Assembly (NCBI RefSeq): GCF_003111665.1 | Contig: NZ_CP022188.1 | Location: forward strand, 186,001 to 250,000 | DNA length: 64,000 nucleotides | Reading direction: 5' to 3' | DNA from: Parazoarcus communis | GTDB lineage: Bacteria; Pseudomonadota; Gammaproteobacteria; Burkholderiales; Rhodocyclaceae | Shown here: positions 29,613-38,252 of the stretch, piece after piece | How the letters are laid out: every line of letters starts with the position of its first letter | Numbering within the stretch: the first letter of the stretch is position 1 | Translations under genes and position numbers: made by a program | The notes under the pieces: generated by a model | Seen by the model: the letters and a program-made list of their open reading frames with translations, nothing else | Databases searched by the model: none | Told to the model about the DNA's origin: nothing

Positions 29613-30728
29613 ATGAGAGAGAAGATCAGGAATGCGCGCCGGCTGGTCGTAAAGGTCGGCAGCGCCCTTGTTACCAACAATGGCGCAGGCCTCGATCACG
29701 CCGCGCTCGACGACTGGGCACGCCAGATCGCAGCACTGCGCAGCAACGGCCGCGAAGTCGCCCTGGTCTCCTCCGGCGCGATCGCGGCGGGCATGCAACG
29801 GCTGGACTGGACCAAGCGCCCGCAGGAGATGCACAAACTGCAGGCCGCTGCTGCCGTCGGCCAGATGGGCCTTGTCGAAGCCTACGAGAAGGCCTTCTCG
29901 CGCCACGGTCTGCAGACCGCGCAAATCCTGCTTACACACGCCGACCTCGCAAACCGCACCCGCTACCTCAACGCCCGTTCGACGCTCACCACCTTGCTCG
30001 GACTTGGCGTGATTCCGATCATCAACGAGAACGACACCGTCGTGACCGACGAGATCAAGTTCGGCGACAACGACACGCTGGGCGCACTCGTCGCCAACCT
30101 GATCGAAGCCGAGACGCTGATCATTCTCACCGATCAGAACGGCCTGTACACCGCCGATCCGCGCAAGGATCCGAGCGCCACCCTCATCGGAGAAGGTCGG
30201 GCCGAAGACCCCACATACGAATCGATGGCAGGCGGCGCCGGCAGCGGCATCAGCAAGGGCGGCATGATCACCAAGATCAAGGCTGCCCAGCGCGCCGCCC
30301 GCAGCGGCGCCCACACCTGCATCGCCAGCGGCCGCGAAACGAACCCGCTGCTGCGCATCGCCGCAGGCGAACCCGTCGGCACCCTGCTCTACGCCAGCAG
30401 CTCGCCGCTACAGGCGCGCAAGCAATGGCTTGCCGACCACCTGCAACTGGCCGGTGACCTCGTGATCGACGACGGCGCAGTCACCGCACTGAAGAACGGC
30501 CGCAGCCTGCTGCCCGTAGGCCTGATCGAAGTCAGGGGCGACTTCAGGCGTGGTGCAGCAGTGGCCTGCCGCAGCATTACCGGCGAGGAAGTGGCCCGGG
30601 GCCTGGTCAACTACAGCGCATCCGAATGCCGCCGCATCGCCCGAAAGCCGACCAGCGAGATCGAGAAACTGCTTGGCTACATCGACGAACCGGAACTGAT
30701 ACACCGGAACAACATGATCGGTCGCTGA
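29613..30728 (+). CDS. proB: Glutamate 5-kinase
   Basis: 371-aa enzyme for the first step of proline synthesis. The amino acid kinase domain holds [53 protein letters not shown] (given in full, 20 residues) and [24 protein letters not shown] domain follows from about residue 275 ([20 protein letters not shown] in style). Start ATG at 29613, 25 bp after obgE; the frame extends upstream but overlaps obgE. Confidence 0.97.
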   Translation: MREKIRNARRLVVKVGSALVTNNGAGLDHAALDDWARQIAALRSNGREVALVSSGAIAAGMQRLDWTKRPQEMHKLQAAAAVGQMGLVEAYEKAFSRHGLQTAQILLTHADLANRTRYLNARSTLTTLLGLGVIPIINENDTVVTDEIKFGDNDTLGALVANLIEAETLIILTDQNGLYTADPRKDPSATLIGEGRAEDPTYESMAGGAGSGISKGGMITKIKAAQRAARSGAHTCIASGRETNPLLRIAAGEPVGTLLYASSSPLQARKQWLADHLQLAGDLVIDDGAVTALKNGRSLLPVGLIEVRGDFRRGAAVACRSITGEEVARGLVNYSASECRRIARKPTSEIEKLLGYIDEPELIHRNNMIGR

Positions 30729-30876
30729 AGGATGCGCGCCCCTCTGCGACGAAATGCAGACGCACCCAAAGAGTGCAAAGTACAATCTGTCTGTGCTTCC
30801 GGAACAATGGTTATGCGAATAGCGCGCCTGGACAGTTAGAATCGCCTTAGCGCCAGGCAGCACAGGAGGCGTCAGA

Positions 30877-31956
30877 ATGACCAAGTGCAGAAAATGTCTG
30901 CTCCCGGCCTCAGCACCTGGAGCGAACCTTGATAACGCGGGCGTCTGTGCGTTTTGCCGGCAGACCACACCGCAAGAAAAGACGGCCCCTTCCTCGGCAG
31001 CCTTTCTCGACGACCTCGAGACAACGCTCGCGGCCTGCCGCAACAACCCCAATTCAGAATACGACTGCATCGTCCCACTCAGTGGCGGCAAGGACAGCCT
31101 CTACCTGCTGCATCGACTGAAGGTCGACTACGGCATGAGGGTACTGGCATTCACATGCGACATCGACCTTCCGCCCGTTGCGTGGAAGAACATCCGACTC
31201 GCGCTCAAGAAACTCAATATCGACCACCTGGTATTCGCACCCGCCTTCGGCTTTCTGAGCAAGCTCTTCCGCTATCTGCTTTGCAACCAGGAAGCCCGCG
31301 GTGCCGTATATACCGTCTCATACGTTTATGCCCCGCTTTTTGAGGGCGCCGCGATTCGACTGGCGATCGAGAAGAACATTCCACTGATTCTGGCCGGCTA
31401 CTCACCGGGCCAACCCGAACCGGAACGCATGCTGTACGAGTTTTCTCCGACGCTCATTCGGGACGAAGACTGGACGCCTCCTCACCTTGCGACATGCGGC
31501 GAGTTCTCGGAAGCTGAACTCACCGCCTTTTACAACCCAAAGAAGCTCCCCACAGAAACCGCATTCCCGCGATACCTCGCTCCGTACCACGCCTGGGACT
31601 ACGATCAGGACAAAGTGATCCGCAAGGTCACCGAACTCGGACTGGTGCAGCGCAGCTCGCATGCAAGCCCGATCGTGAGCAATTACCCGATCAACTGGCT
31701 CATGATGTACTCGGATCTCAAACAATTCGGCTACAACCCCTACGCACCGGAGTTTGCAGCGCTGATCCGCGAAGGAAAAGCCAGTCTTACGTACTGGCGC
31801 ATCATGGCCCCCGTCGTCGACTTCATGATCCGCAACAAGCTGGGCCTTGGCAGGGAGGTCAGACGCAGCATGGAATGGCTCGGACTGCAGGACGACGACC
31901 TGCGCATCAACCTGCCCAAGGGCGCTTACGACCCTCCGCTGCTTCGCGACGCCTGA
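30877..31956 (+). CDS. PP-loop ATP-pyrophosphatase, WbpG/N-acetyl-sugar-amidotransferase-like
   Basis: 359 aa. The N-terminus has a possible zinc-binding module C-K/R-x-C (Cys 4, 7) and GVCAFC (Cys 24, 27), then the PP-loop SGGKDS (residues 69-74) preceded by EYDCIVPL. This layout matches WbpG/WbuX proteins that activate a sugar carbonyl with ATP and insert ammonia supplied by HisH/HisF-like partners. The C-terminal half is less familiar (YNPKKLPTETAFPRYLAPYH, NYPINWLMMYSDLKQFGYNP) and no HisH/HisF genes are near, so the reaction may differ. It is the first gene of an operon: only 1 bp separates it from the acyl ligase. RBS AGGAGG is strong. Function uncertain. Confidence 0.75.
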   Translation: MTKCRKCLLPASAPGANLDNAGVCAFCRQTTPQEKTAPSSAAFLDDLETTLAACRNNPNSEYDCIVPLSGGKDSLYLLHRLKVDYGMRVLAFTCDIDLPPVAWKNIRLALKKLNIDHLVFAPAFGFLSKLFRYLLCNQEARGAVYTVSYVYAPLFEGAAIRLAIEKNIPLILAGYSPGQPEPERMLYEFSPTLIRDEDWTPPHLATCGEFSEAELTAFYNPKKLPTETAFPRYLAPYHAWDYDQDKVIRKVTELGLVQRSSHASPIVSNYPINWLMMYSDLKQFGYNPYAPEFAALIREGKASLTYWRIMAPVVDFMIRNKLGLGREVRRSMEWLGLQDDDLRINLPKGAYDPPLLRDA

Positions 31957-31957
31957 C

Positions 31958-33736
31958 ATGGCCGCCCCGACAACAACCCTGCCAGAACGACTGCTCGCGC
32001 GGTGCAAAGACACCCCGGATGCTGTCGCCTATCTGCATCAGGGCGATGATGGAAAATGGCTTCCCGTCACATGGAATACCGTTGCTCACCGAGCAACCGG
32101 CATCGCTCGCGGGCTAACACGGCTTGGCGTACAAGCAGGCGACCGCGTGGCAATCATGCTGCCCACCTCGCCGGAATGGGAGTACTGCCAGCAGGCCGTG
32201 CTCATGCTTGGCGCGACGGTCGTCGGAATCGACGCTCATGACGCCCCTTCCAATCTGCGCCATATCCTCGAGCTGACTCAGCCACGCGCACTGGTCACAG
32301 CCAACGAGCGTCAGGTTGCGCTCATAAGGGAAACCTGGCGGGCGCCCGAGATTGTCGTGGTCGCCGAACCCGAGGTACCCCACCCGGATATCCACGCACT
32401 TGCGGACTTTTTGCAGACACTCGAGACCGGCGCGACGCCCCCCCCAGCGCCCTCGCCCGACGACATTGCAACAATCGTGTTTACATCGGGAAGCACGGGG
32501 ACACCGAAAGGCATTGCGTACACTCACCGCCAGGTTGCGCTTGCCTGCGATGCGATTCTTGATCGTTTTCCTTCGATTTCCAACGAAACCACCCTCGTTT
32601 GCTGGCTGCCACTCTCCAATCTGTTTCAGCGCATCATCAACCTGTGCGCAATTGCCTGTGGAGCAAGATCCTATTTCGTTTCCAACCCGCAGGACATCGT
32701 CCGCCTTCTCCCGGAGATCCAGCCCTCCCTGTTTATCGGCGTACCGCGATTTTTCGAGAAGCTGCATGCGGGCATCATGGCAGAGATCGCAAAGCAGCCC
32801 GCACCCGTCAGGCTGCTGATTGCTGCGGCTTGGGCAACCGGTATGAAGACTGCAGCACTGCAACGGTCTCATGGCCAGGTCGGCCTCACCTGGCGCGCCC
32901 TGTCCATGCTCGCCAACCCGATACTGGCCCGTTTGCGAGCAGTCATGGGCCAGCGCATGCAGTTCATGGTCAGCGGCTCGGCGCCGCTACCCTCCTGGCT
33001 CATGGGTCGCTTTCACGGCCTTGGCTGGCTTGTGCTTGAAGCCTACGGTATCAGTGAAAACGTCATGCCGGTCGCACTGAACACGCCGACGGACTACCGC
33101 TTCGGCAGCGTAGGGCGCGCACTGCCAGGAAACGAACTCCTTGTTGCCGAAGACGGCGAACTGCTCATACGTGGCGATGGCGTGTTCAGCGGCTACTACG
33201 GGGCAGACGCGCACGATACCCCCATAGACAGCGAAGCGTACCTGCACACCGGAGACTTCGCCCGGCTCGACGCCGATGGTTACGTCTGGCTTGAAGGGCG
33301 CAAGAGTGAGGTCTTCAAAACCTCGACCGGGAGGCGGATCGCACCAGCCCCATTGGAAGCCGCCCTCAAGCAGATCGAATATGTCGACCACGCCATTATC
33401 GTGGGGCGAGACCGCCCTTTCCCGGTGGCCATCATTACCCTCAGCCCTGAACACGAAATGGGAAAGCAGGCACAAACGCCTGAGGGGCAAAAGACGATCA
33501 GCCGCGACGTCACCAGGGCATGCGAAGCTTTTACCCACTATCAGCGCCCAGGCGCAATCATCGCGAGCACAAAACCACTCGGAATTGCGACTGGCGAACT
33601 TACCTCAAACCTGAAGATTCGTCGCAAACAGATTGAAACGCGATTCGAACGCGAGATCGACCAGGCCTATGAAATCCCACGCCTCTCGCCTGACACGGAC
33701 ATTCGAACCAATCCTCCGGTGATTCTGACCCCATGA
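31958..33736 (+). CDS. AMP-forming acyl-CoA synthetase/ligase
   Basis: 592-aa ANL-superfamily ligase resembling long-chain fatty acyl-CoA synthetases. Core motifs: P-loop TSGSTGTPKG (residues 176-185), the A5-like QFMVSGSAPLPSWL and LEAYGISENVMP, the TGD motif YLHTGDFARLDADGYVWLEG (20 residues) and GRKSEVFKTSTGRRIAP. The C-terminal lysine region is SNLKIRRKQI. It would activate a carboxylic acid as acyl-AMP and transfer it to CoA or a carrier. Starts 1 bp after the PP-loop gene and ends in ATGA overlap with the reductase, so the three genes are coupled. Substrate unknown; a fatty acid is most likely. Confidence 0.85.
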   Translation: MAAPTTTLPERLLARCKDTPDAVAYLHQGDDGKWLPVTWNTVAHRATGIARGLTRLGVQAGDRVAIMLPTSPEWEYCQQAVLMLGATVVGIDAHDAPSNLRHILELTQPRALVTANERQVALIRETWRAPEIVVVAEPEVPHPDIHALADFLQTLETGATPPPAPSPDDIATIVFTSGSTGTPKGIAYTHRQVALACDAILDRFPSISNETTLVCWLPLSNLFQRIINLCAIACGARSYFVSNPQDIVRLLPEIQPSLFIGVPRFFEKLHAGIMAEIAKQPAPVRLLIAAAWATGMKTAALQRSHGQVGLTWRALSMLANPILARLRAVMGQRMQFMVSGSAPLPSWLMGRFHGLGWLVLEAYGISENVMPVALNTPTDYRFGSVGRALPGNELLVAEDGELLIRGDGVFSGYYGADAHDTPIDSEAYLHTGDFARLDADGYVWLEGRKSEVFKTSTGRRIAPAPLEAALKQIEYVDHAIIVGRDRPFPVAIITLSPEHEMGKQAQTPEGQKTISRDVTRACEAFTHYQRPGAIIASTKPLGIATGELTSNLKIRRKQIETRFEREIDQAYEIPRLSPDTDIRTNPPVILTP

Positions 33737-34869
33737 ATACTTATTTCCTGACCGGCGCATCCGGCGCCGTTGGCAGCGCGATCGTTCCCCTGCTTCATGC
33801 GAACGAGAACGTAAAACTGCGCATTCTGTTGCGCGCTGAATCGGATCAGCATCTCGCAGAGAGATTCGAGAAACTGTGTGCGTTCTGGGGCCTTGCGGCG
33901 GACACCGAAACCCGGCGCCGTATCGACCCCCTGCGCGGAGACGCTGCCGAACCCAACTTCGGAATGACGCCCGACGACTACGCCAAAGTCGTCAGCGACA
34001 CCACCCATATCATTCATTGCGCTGCGAGCGTGCGTATGAACCTCAGCCTGGAAGACGCCCGCCACTCGGCGGTAGGTTCGATGCAAGCGATTCTGACGCT
34101 CGCCCGGAAGCTTGCCGAGAATGACACCCTCCGCAAGATCGACCTGGTGAGCACAGTCGGCATTGCAGGAAAGCGCTCGGGCGCGCTACCCGAGACCTGG
34201 ATCGATGAGCCGCGTGAATTCCATAACACCTACGAACAATCCAAGTCTGAAGCAGAGGCCCTGGCACGCAAGGCTCTCGAAGAGGAGAAGCTGCCAATTA
34301 CGATCCACCGGCCGAGCATGGTGATCGGAGACGCGCGCGACGGCAAGATCATCCACTTTCAGATTTTCTATTTTATCTGTGACTTCCTTTCCGGGCGTCG
34401 GACCTTTGGCCTGTACCCCGATTTTGGAGACGTTCGCCTCGACACCATTCCGGTTAACACCGTTGCCAGCACGATCGTCGCCTCAAGCACTGACCCCGGA
34501 ACGGTCGGATCGATCTTCCACCTGTGCTCGGGCCCCGAGAAATCGATCAGGCTCGCCGACCTGCGCCTGCTTGTGGGGGCCGCATTCGGCAAGCACGGAC
34601 TTGCCGTCCCGTTTGCACTGAAGCTGCCTATTGGTCTTTTCATGGGCGCGCTCAACCTTGCCGGGCGTTTCCTGCAGCCGGAGAAGAGGCGAGCGCTGGC
34701 AACGCTTCCGATCTACATGGACTACCTTGCTGATCAGCAGGGCTTCGATAATCAGAAGTACATCGCCTGGCTTGCAAGCCGAAAAGAGGCGATTCCCGAC
34801 GGCAAGGACTACTTGCCGAGAGTGCTTGCACGTTTTCTTGAGCAGAAACATCCGCTCGGGAGCAACTGA
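33733..34869 (+). CDS. NAD(P)-dependent reductase of the thioester/fatty acyl-CoA reductase (NAD_binding_4) type
   Basis: 378-aa extended short-chain dehydrogenase. Rossmann motif TGASGAVGSAIVPLL (residues 7-21), IIHCAASVRMN, and the catalytic YEQSK (Tyr167, Lys171) then ITIHRPSMVIGDARDGKI. This architecture is that of the NAD_binding_4 family, including thioester reductase domains and fatty acyl-CoA reductases, but UDP-sugar epimerase-like activity cannot be excluded. The C-terminal part (about 290-350) has hydrophobic helices (LPIGLFMGALNLAGRFL). Coupled to the ligase by ATGA, suggesting acyl-thioester reduction to an aldehyde or alcohol (inference). A strong terminator follows. Confidence 0.8.
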   Translation: MNTYFLTGASGAVGSAIVPLLHANENVKLRILLRAESDQHLAERFEKLCAFWGLAADTETRRRIDPLRGDAAEPNFGMTPDDYAKVVSDTTHIIHCAASVRMNLSLEDARHSAVGSMQAILTLARKLAENDTLRKIDLVSTVGIAGKRSGALPETWIDEPREFHNTYEQSKSEAEALARKALEEEKLPITIHRPSMVIGDARDGKIIHFQIFYFICDFLSGRRTFGLYPDFGDVRLDTIPVNTVASTIVASSTDPGTVGSIFHLCSGPEKSIRLADLRLLVGAAFGKHGLAVPFALKLPIGLFMGALNLAGRFLQPEKRRALATLPIYMDYLADQQGFDNQKYIAWLASRKEAIPDGKDYLPRVLARFLEQKHPLGSN

Positions 34870-34955
34870 AGGGCTTCTGCGAGGGGCCGACAGGCGGAAA
34901 GCCCACAAGCCTCCCGCAACATCCATACCTGTCACAGAGCGGGGATCACACCACG

Positions 34956-34984
34956 AAAAAAGGGCACCCGAAGGTGCCCTTTTT
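34956..34984. terminator. Bidirectional rho-independent terminator
   Basis: Perfect palindrome AAAAAAGGGCACC / GGTGCCCTTTTT with loop CGAA, placed between the convergent reductase (+) and PEP-CTERM (-) genes. It has a T-run in both directions. Confidence 0.92.
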
Positions 34985-35003
34985 CACAGCCACTGATCAA
35001 CGA

Positions 35004-35849
35004 TCAGGCGCGACGGCGACGTACCAGACCACCGCCGAGAAGGCCGAGGGCCAGAAGCGCCAGCGTACCGGGTTCCGGAACCTGTGCAACACCGCGGGTG
35101 TTCAGCGTACCAGCCAGACACCATGCGCCGGTTGCTGCAGTACCGTTAGAGCAGCCGGCAGCCAATCCGCCAGAGACGTCGAACGGATTCAGAACGAAGT
35201 TGTTGGCCGATTCCGTGTAAGCGATGTCAGCAGTACCGCCAACAGCATCAGTCACGCCATTTCCGTCGAGGAAAGCCGCAAAAGCTGCATTTCCAACTGC
35301 GGTATCAACATCAAGCAGACCGTTGCCGAAGAAGTTGATGCTCGTTCCACTCAGGTTGCCCGACGCCTGGCTGACCACGTTGGCCGGAGTAGCGCCACCG
35401 AGGTTGCCGTGCCCGGTCAGCGATGCATAGAGCGAACCGCCCATGATCGTTGCCAGGTTCGCGTTCGAATTCTGCGTCAGCAGGTTCAGGAGCGGTCCGT
35501 TGAGGTAGTACAGATTGACATCGGTACCGGTGAATTGGATGTCGGTTGCCGACGTGAAGGTACCACCGGTGAAGTTCACCGTGTAGAACAGGCCGCATCC
35601 ACCGCCTGCCGTGCAGTAGTTGCTGTTGCCGTTAATCGTGGTGATGTAGCCGTAACCCATACCCTGACCGGTACCAGCGGCAGTGGTGGCCGGATTGATG
35701 AACTGCTGGGCAAGCGTCATCGTTTCGATGTGGGTATTGGAAACACCAAGCGTACCAAAATCAATGCCTGCAACCACCACGGCGGAAGCAGGAGCACTTG
35801 CCAGGGCTGCGCCGGTTGCGAGTGCGATCGCGATAAGATTTTTTTTCAT
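35004..35849 (-). CDS. PEP-CTERM surface/exported protein
   Basis: 281 aa. Features: signal peptide (MKKNLIAIALATGAALASAP, cleavage near ASA-VVV), a Gly/Asn/Thr-rich low-charge body typical of secreted adhesin-like proteins, four cysteines in two pairs, and the C-terminal sorting signal VPEPGTLALLALGLLGGGL plus RRRRA (residues 257-281): motif, transmembrane helix, basic tail. Exosortase (EpsH/XrtA type) should cleave it at the PEP region on the way to the surface; the enzyme is not in this window. A sigma-54-type promoter lies at 35905-35920. PEP-CTERM proteins have been linked to floc formation in Zoogloea. Its specific role is unknown. Confidence 0.93.
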   Translation of the reverse strand: MKKNLIAIALATGAALASAPASAVVVAGIDFGTLGVSNTHIETMTLAQQFINPATTAAGTGQGMGYGYITTINGNSNYCTAGGGCGLFYTVNFTGGTFTSATDIQFTGTDVNLYYLNGPLLNLLTQNSNANLATIMGGSLYASLTGHGNLGGATPANVVSQASGNLSGTSINFFGNGLLDVDTAVGNAAFAAFLDGNGVTDAVGGTADIAYTESANNFVLNPFDVSGGLAAGCSNGTAATGAWCLAGTLNTRGVAQVPEPGTLALLALGLLGGGLVRRRRA

Positions 35850-36151
35850 TCCAGCACCTCTTTAGTAGTGTGAATTCGTTGCAGAACATCCGCTGCTACC
35901 AATAAGCAGTTAGCGTGCCAACAGCAAAGAACGATATCTAAGCAACTGTTTTATAAACATAAAACACAAACACTCTCGTTGCGAAAAAACGTCCTGCATT
36001 CGTGAATGTAAAAAATCCCGACAGCGACACCACAGTCACAAAGCTGTTAATTCCGCCCGAAGCCTGAACGCTTCACCACGCACCCGCGACGCCAATGGCT
36101 TTCCCTGAATTCGCCGCAACGTGCCGGAGGCATGCGGCTTCACACCACGGA
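35850..36151. other. Regulatory region upstream of the PEP-CTERM gene
   Basis: About 300 bp with no gene. It contains the sigma-54 element (35905-35920), an A/T-rich tract at about 35941-35985 and, 75-110 bp upstream of the promoter, two candidate activator sites: an inverted repeat CATTC-GT-GAATG (35997-36008) and a direct repeat CGACA-G-CGACA (36019-36029). This layout suits a sigma-54 promoter with an upstream enhancer and a bendable spacer. The site assignments are by eye. Confidence 0.55.
35905..35920 (-). promoter_or_regulatory. Sigma-54 (-24/-12) promoter of the PEP-CTERM gene
   Basis: Read on the minus strand the site is TGGCACGCTAACTGCT, against the consensus TGGCACG-N4-TTGCT. Only one base of the -12 element differs, and GG and GC are spaced exactly 10 bp apart. 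Transcription would start about 45 bp before the ATG at 35849. PrsR, encoded at 60268-61626, is a sigma-54 activator and a natural candidate. Confidence 0.75.
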
Positions 36152-37843
36152 TCAGAGGCCGGGAGGATCAATCGGTTCGACGCCGCTCTCCGGCACCGCA
36201 CTACCGACATCGTAGCGGCCCGGCGCTATCACCCCCTTGGGGTCCAGCGCCTTCTTGATGCGGCCATGCAGACTCTTCAGTTCGGGGGCACCGCTATAAA
36301 CAGAGTCCCACCCAGCCAGTCCCGCCCGGTACTGTTGAAGATTGACCGCCTGCATATCCTGCACAAGACGCGCGTAAAGTTGCTTTGCGCGCTCGACCTC
36401 ATCAGGACTTTCCTTATCATAGATGATCGCCATCAGGCACACGACCGAGCGCGGATTCATCATGAGCATGGCAACGTAGAAATCAAAGTCGTACTCTTCG
36501 AAGGTTTTTCGCGAGTCGGCAAGGTAGCGCACGATCTCGGCGCCGATCACCGGCAGGATCGGCGCAAACCAGATCAGTCCGCAGCGATCGGCAGCAGGAT
36601 CGACATCGCTGTCCGGACGCGATGCGCCATGCCGGTAATAGGCATGCCGCACGAAGTACTCTGTTGGAATGCCTTTCAGAATCCTGTGCGCGTGAGGCGC
36701 AAGCTCAAGGACTGGAAGTGAGGTCTTGCCCAATCCATGCAAGAACGGAAGCATCCAGTCGTTTTTCTTCACCAGTTTGACGAGCTTATCAAGGAGCGAT
36801 AGCCGTCCATCGGTCAGAAAAATCAAGCGCCCATAGGGGCCGAGCTCACGGCGCAGCAGCTTGCGCTGAACTTTCACCTGCTCGCGGGTACCGTACAGCC
36901 CTCCGCCGCAACTCCAGGGCGAGATTCGATACTTGTGACGAAGACCGTCAAGGTCAGCCGCGGAGAGTCGCCCCTTGGACGGAACATCTTCATGCAGGCG
37001 TTGCGTCAGGACCGTAATCGTGACGAAGTCATTGATCATGTGCAGCTTGCTCACAGCCACACCCAACAGCGCAAGCTTGCGGTATGCATCCATGACGGCC
37101 GGCACATCGGCCTCATTTCGAATCTCGAAGACATAGGAATTGTATTCTTCAGGCTCAGGCATCAACCACAAGCCGGCCTGTGTCACCACCCCCAGGTTCG
37201 ACTGGCTGAACATCCCCTCGATATACGGTCCCAAACCCCATTTGTGCGTATGCCAGGTTCTTTGCGATTTCGACGAAGTACCGATCTGCACCAACTCGCC
37301 TGTCGGCAGTACGACTTCAAGCCCGCAGAGATTTCCGAAGTGATCCCCGTAAGGCGTTTCGCCAATCCCCCGCTCCAGTGCGTTGCCAATGACGCTGCCC
37401 TCTGGAGGACCATCGGTGCAGTCCGCCCAAAGCCTGGAGCCTGTTTCCCTGAGATGGGCGTTCAACTGCTGGTAGCTTACGCCGGGCTCAATGACGACGT
37501 AGGCGAGTTCTTCATTCACCTCAAGAACGCGGTTCATACGCTCAAGGATGAGCACGATCGCCCCATCTTCTGTCGCCAGCGACGCCCCATAGCCCCAGTT
37601 CTTTCCCGTACTGAACGGCCAGATCGTCAGTCCGTGCTCGCCAGCAAGCTTGATGACCCGGGAAACCTCCTCCCCGCTCCCCGGGAAGACGACCGCTGCG
37701 CAACGTTTCTGCCAAGGAATCGTGCAACGAGAATATCGATCAAGATCTTCGCTGCTTGTACAGACGAACTCCGACCCGACGATTGCTTTCAACTGGTCGG
37801 AAACCTGCTGCGTAAACCGCGTTTCGCTTTGTGTATTTGGCAT
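36152..37843 (-). CDS. VAO/PCMH-family FAD-linked oxidase
   Basis: 563-aa flavoprotein similar to vanillyl-alcohol oxidase and the flavin subunit of 4-cresol dehydrogenase. N-terminal FAD domain: GLTIWPFSTGKNWGYGAS (residues 71-88), GVSYQQLNAHLRETGSRLW, and the diagnostic GNALERGIGETPYGDHFGNL (20 residues). C-terminal cap ends KALDPKGVIAPGRYDVG. Members oxidise para-substituted phenols or similar alcohols. No cytochrome c partner gene is adjacent, so an oxidase or another acceptor is more likely than a PCMH-type dehydrogenase. No signal peptide is seen. It lies alone on the minus strand between the PEP-CTERM gene and the divergent permease operon; its link to the neighbours is unproven. Confidence 0.85.
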   Translation of the reverse strand: MPNTQSETRFTQQVSDQLKAIVGSEFVCTSSEDLDRYSRCTIPWQKRCAAVVFPGSGEEVSRVIKLAGEHGLTIWPFSTGKNWGYGASLATEDGAIVLILERMNRVLEVNEELAYVVIEPGVSYQQLNAHLRETGSRLWADCTDGPPEGSVIGNALERGIGETPYGDHFGNLCGLEVVLPTGELVQIGTSSKSQRTWHTHKWGLGPYIEGMFSQSNLGVVTQAGLWLMPEPEEYNSYVFEIRNEADVPAVMDAYRKLALLGVAVSKLHMINDFVTITVLTQRLHEDVPSKGRLSAADLDGLRHKYRISPWSCGGGLYGTREQVKVQRKLLRRELGPYGRLIFLTDGRLSLLDKLVKLVKKNDWMLPFLHGLGKTSLPVLELAPHAHRILKGIPTEYFVRHAYYRHGASRPDSDVDPAADRCGLIWFAPILPVIGAEIVRYLADSRKTFEEYDFDFYVAMLMMNPRSVVCLMAIIYDKESPDEVERAKQLYARLVQDMQAVNLQQYRAGLAGWDSVYSGAPELKSLHGRIKKALDPKGVIAPGRYDVGSAVPESGVEPIDPPGL

Positions 37844-38251
37844 CGTTCGTCCAGTCCTATTTGAGCGTCTTTTATGGATTGAGGCTTTGGAACATTCAGC
37901 AGTACAAGGCTTCCCGATTGTCTCCCGAGCCTTCGCTTGCGGATCCTGTTCGTCCGGAGGCAGTTGCAGGGACAGCCATTGCCGCCGACCGCGATGCGCC
38001 CCTCAAACGATCTCCAGGCGCCCCGCCGGCGTTACTGAGGCAAGCTTACCAAATCCCCTCCCGTCCACGCACTGGAACTGCAGAGCGCACCACACGCCGT
38101 CGCGCGCGGGCAATCATCCTCGAACCGCAACCTCACACGGTCGTTGCGCCAGAGACCGGTGGTCGCTTCGCAGCGCTTTCAGGCGACAACTCCGTGCATT
38201 ATTGGTCCAATGAAAATATGATGAGGGTCAAATGATCGACGCCGACCTCTA
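37844..38251. other. 408-bp divergent intergenic region
   Basis: Separates the VAO-type oxidase (-) from the permease operon (+). Open frames exist but encode Arg/Pro/Ala-rich sequence with no domain; no Walker A motif is found, so an ATPase partner for the permeases is not hidden here. It must contain both promoters, but I cannot identify them confidently. The only feature I see is a six-codon leader frame at 38232-38252. Confidence 0.5.
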
Positions 38252-38252
38252 A
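38232..38252 (+). CDS. Six-codon leader ORF coupled to the first permease
   Basis: ATG at 38232 with GAGGG four bases upstream encodes MIDADL and stops in TAATG, whose ATG is the start of the permease. The permease itself has no good Shine-Dalgarno, so translation may re-initiate after this short frame. Could be coincidental. Confidence 0.35.
   Translation: MIDADL

Noticed and set aside
37831..38235. Plus-strand frame of 134 codons before the permease operon, checked as a possible missing ATPase
   Set aside because: No Walker A, signature or Walker B motif; low-complexity Arg/Pro/Ala sequence.
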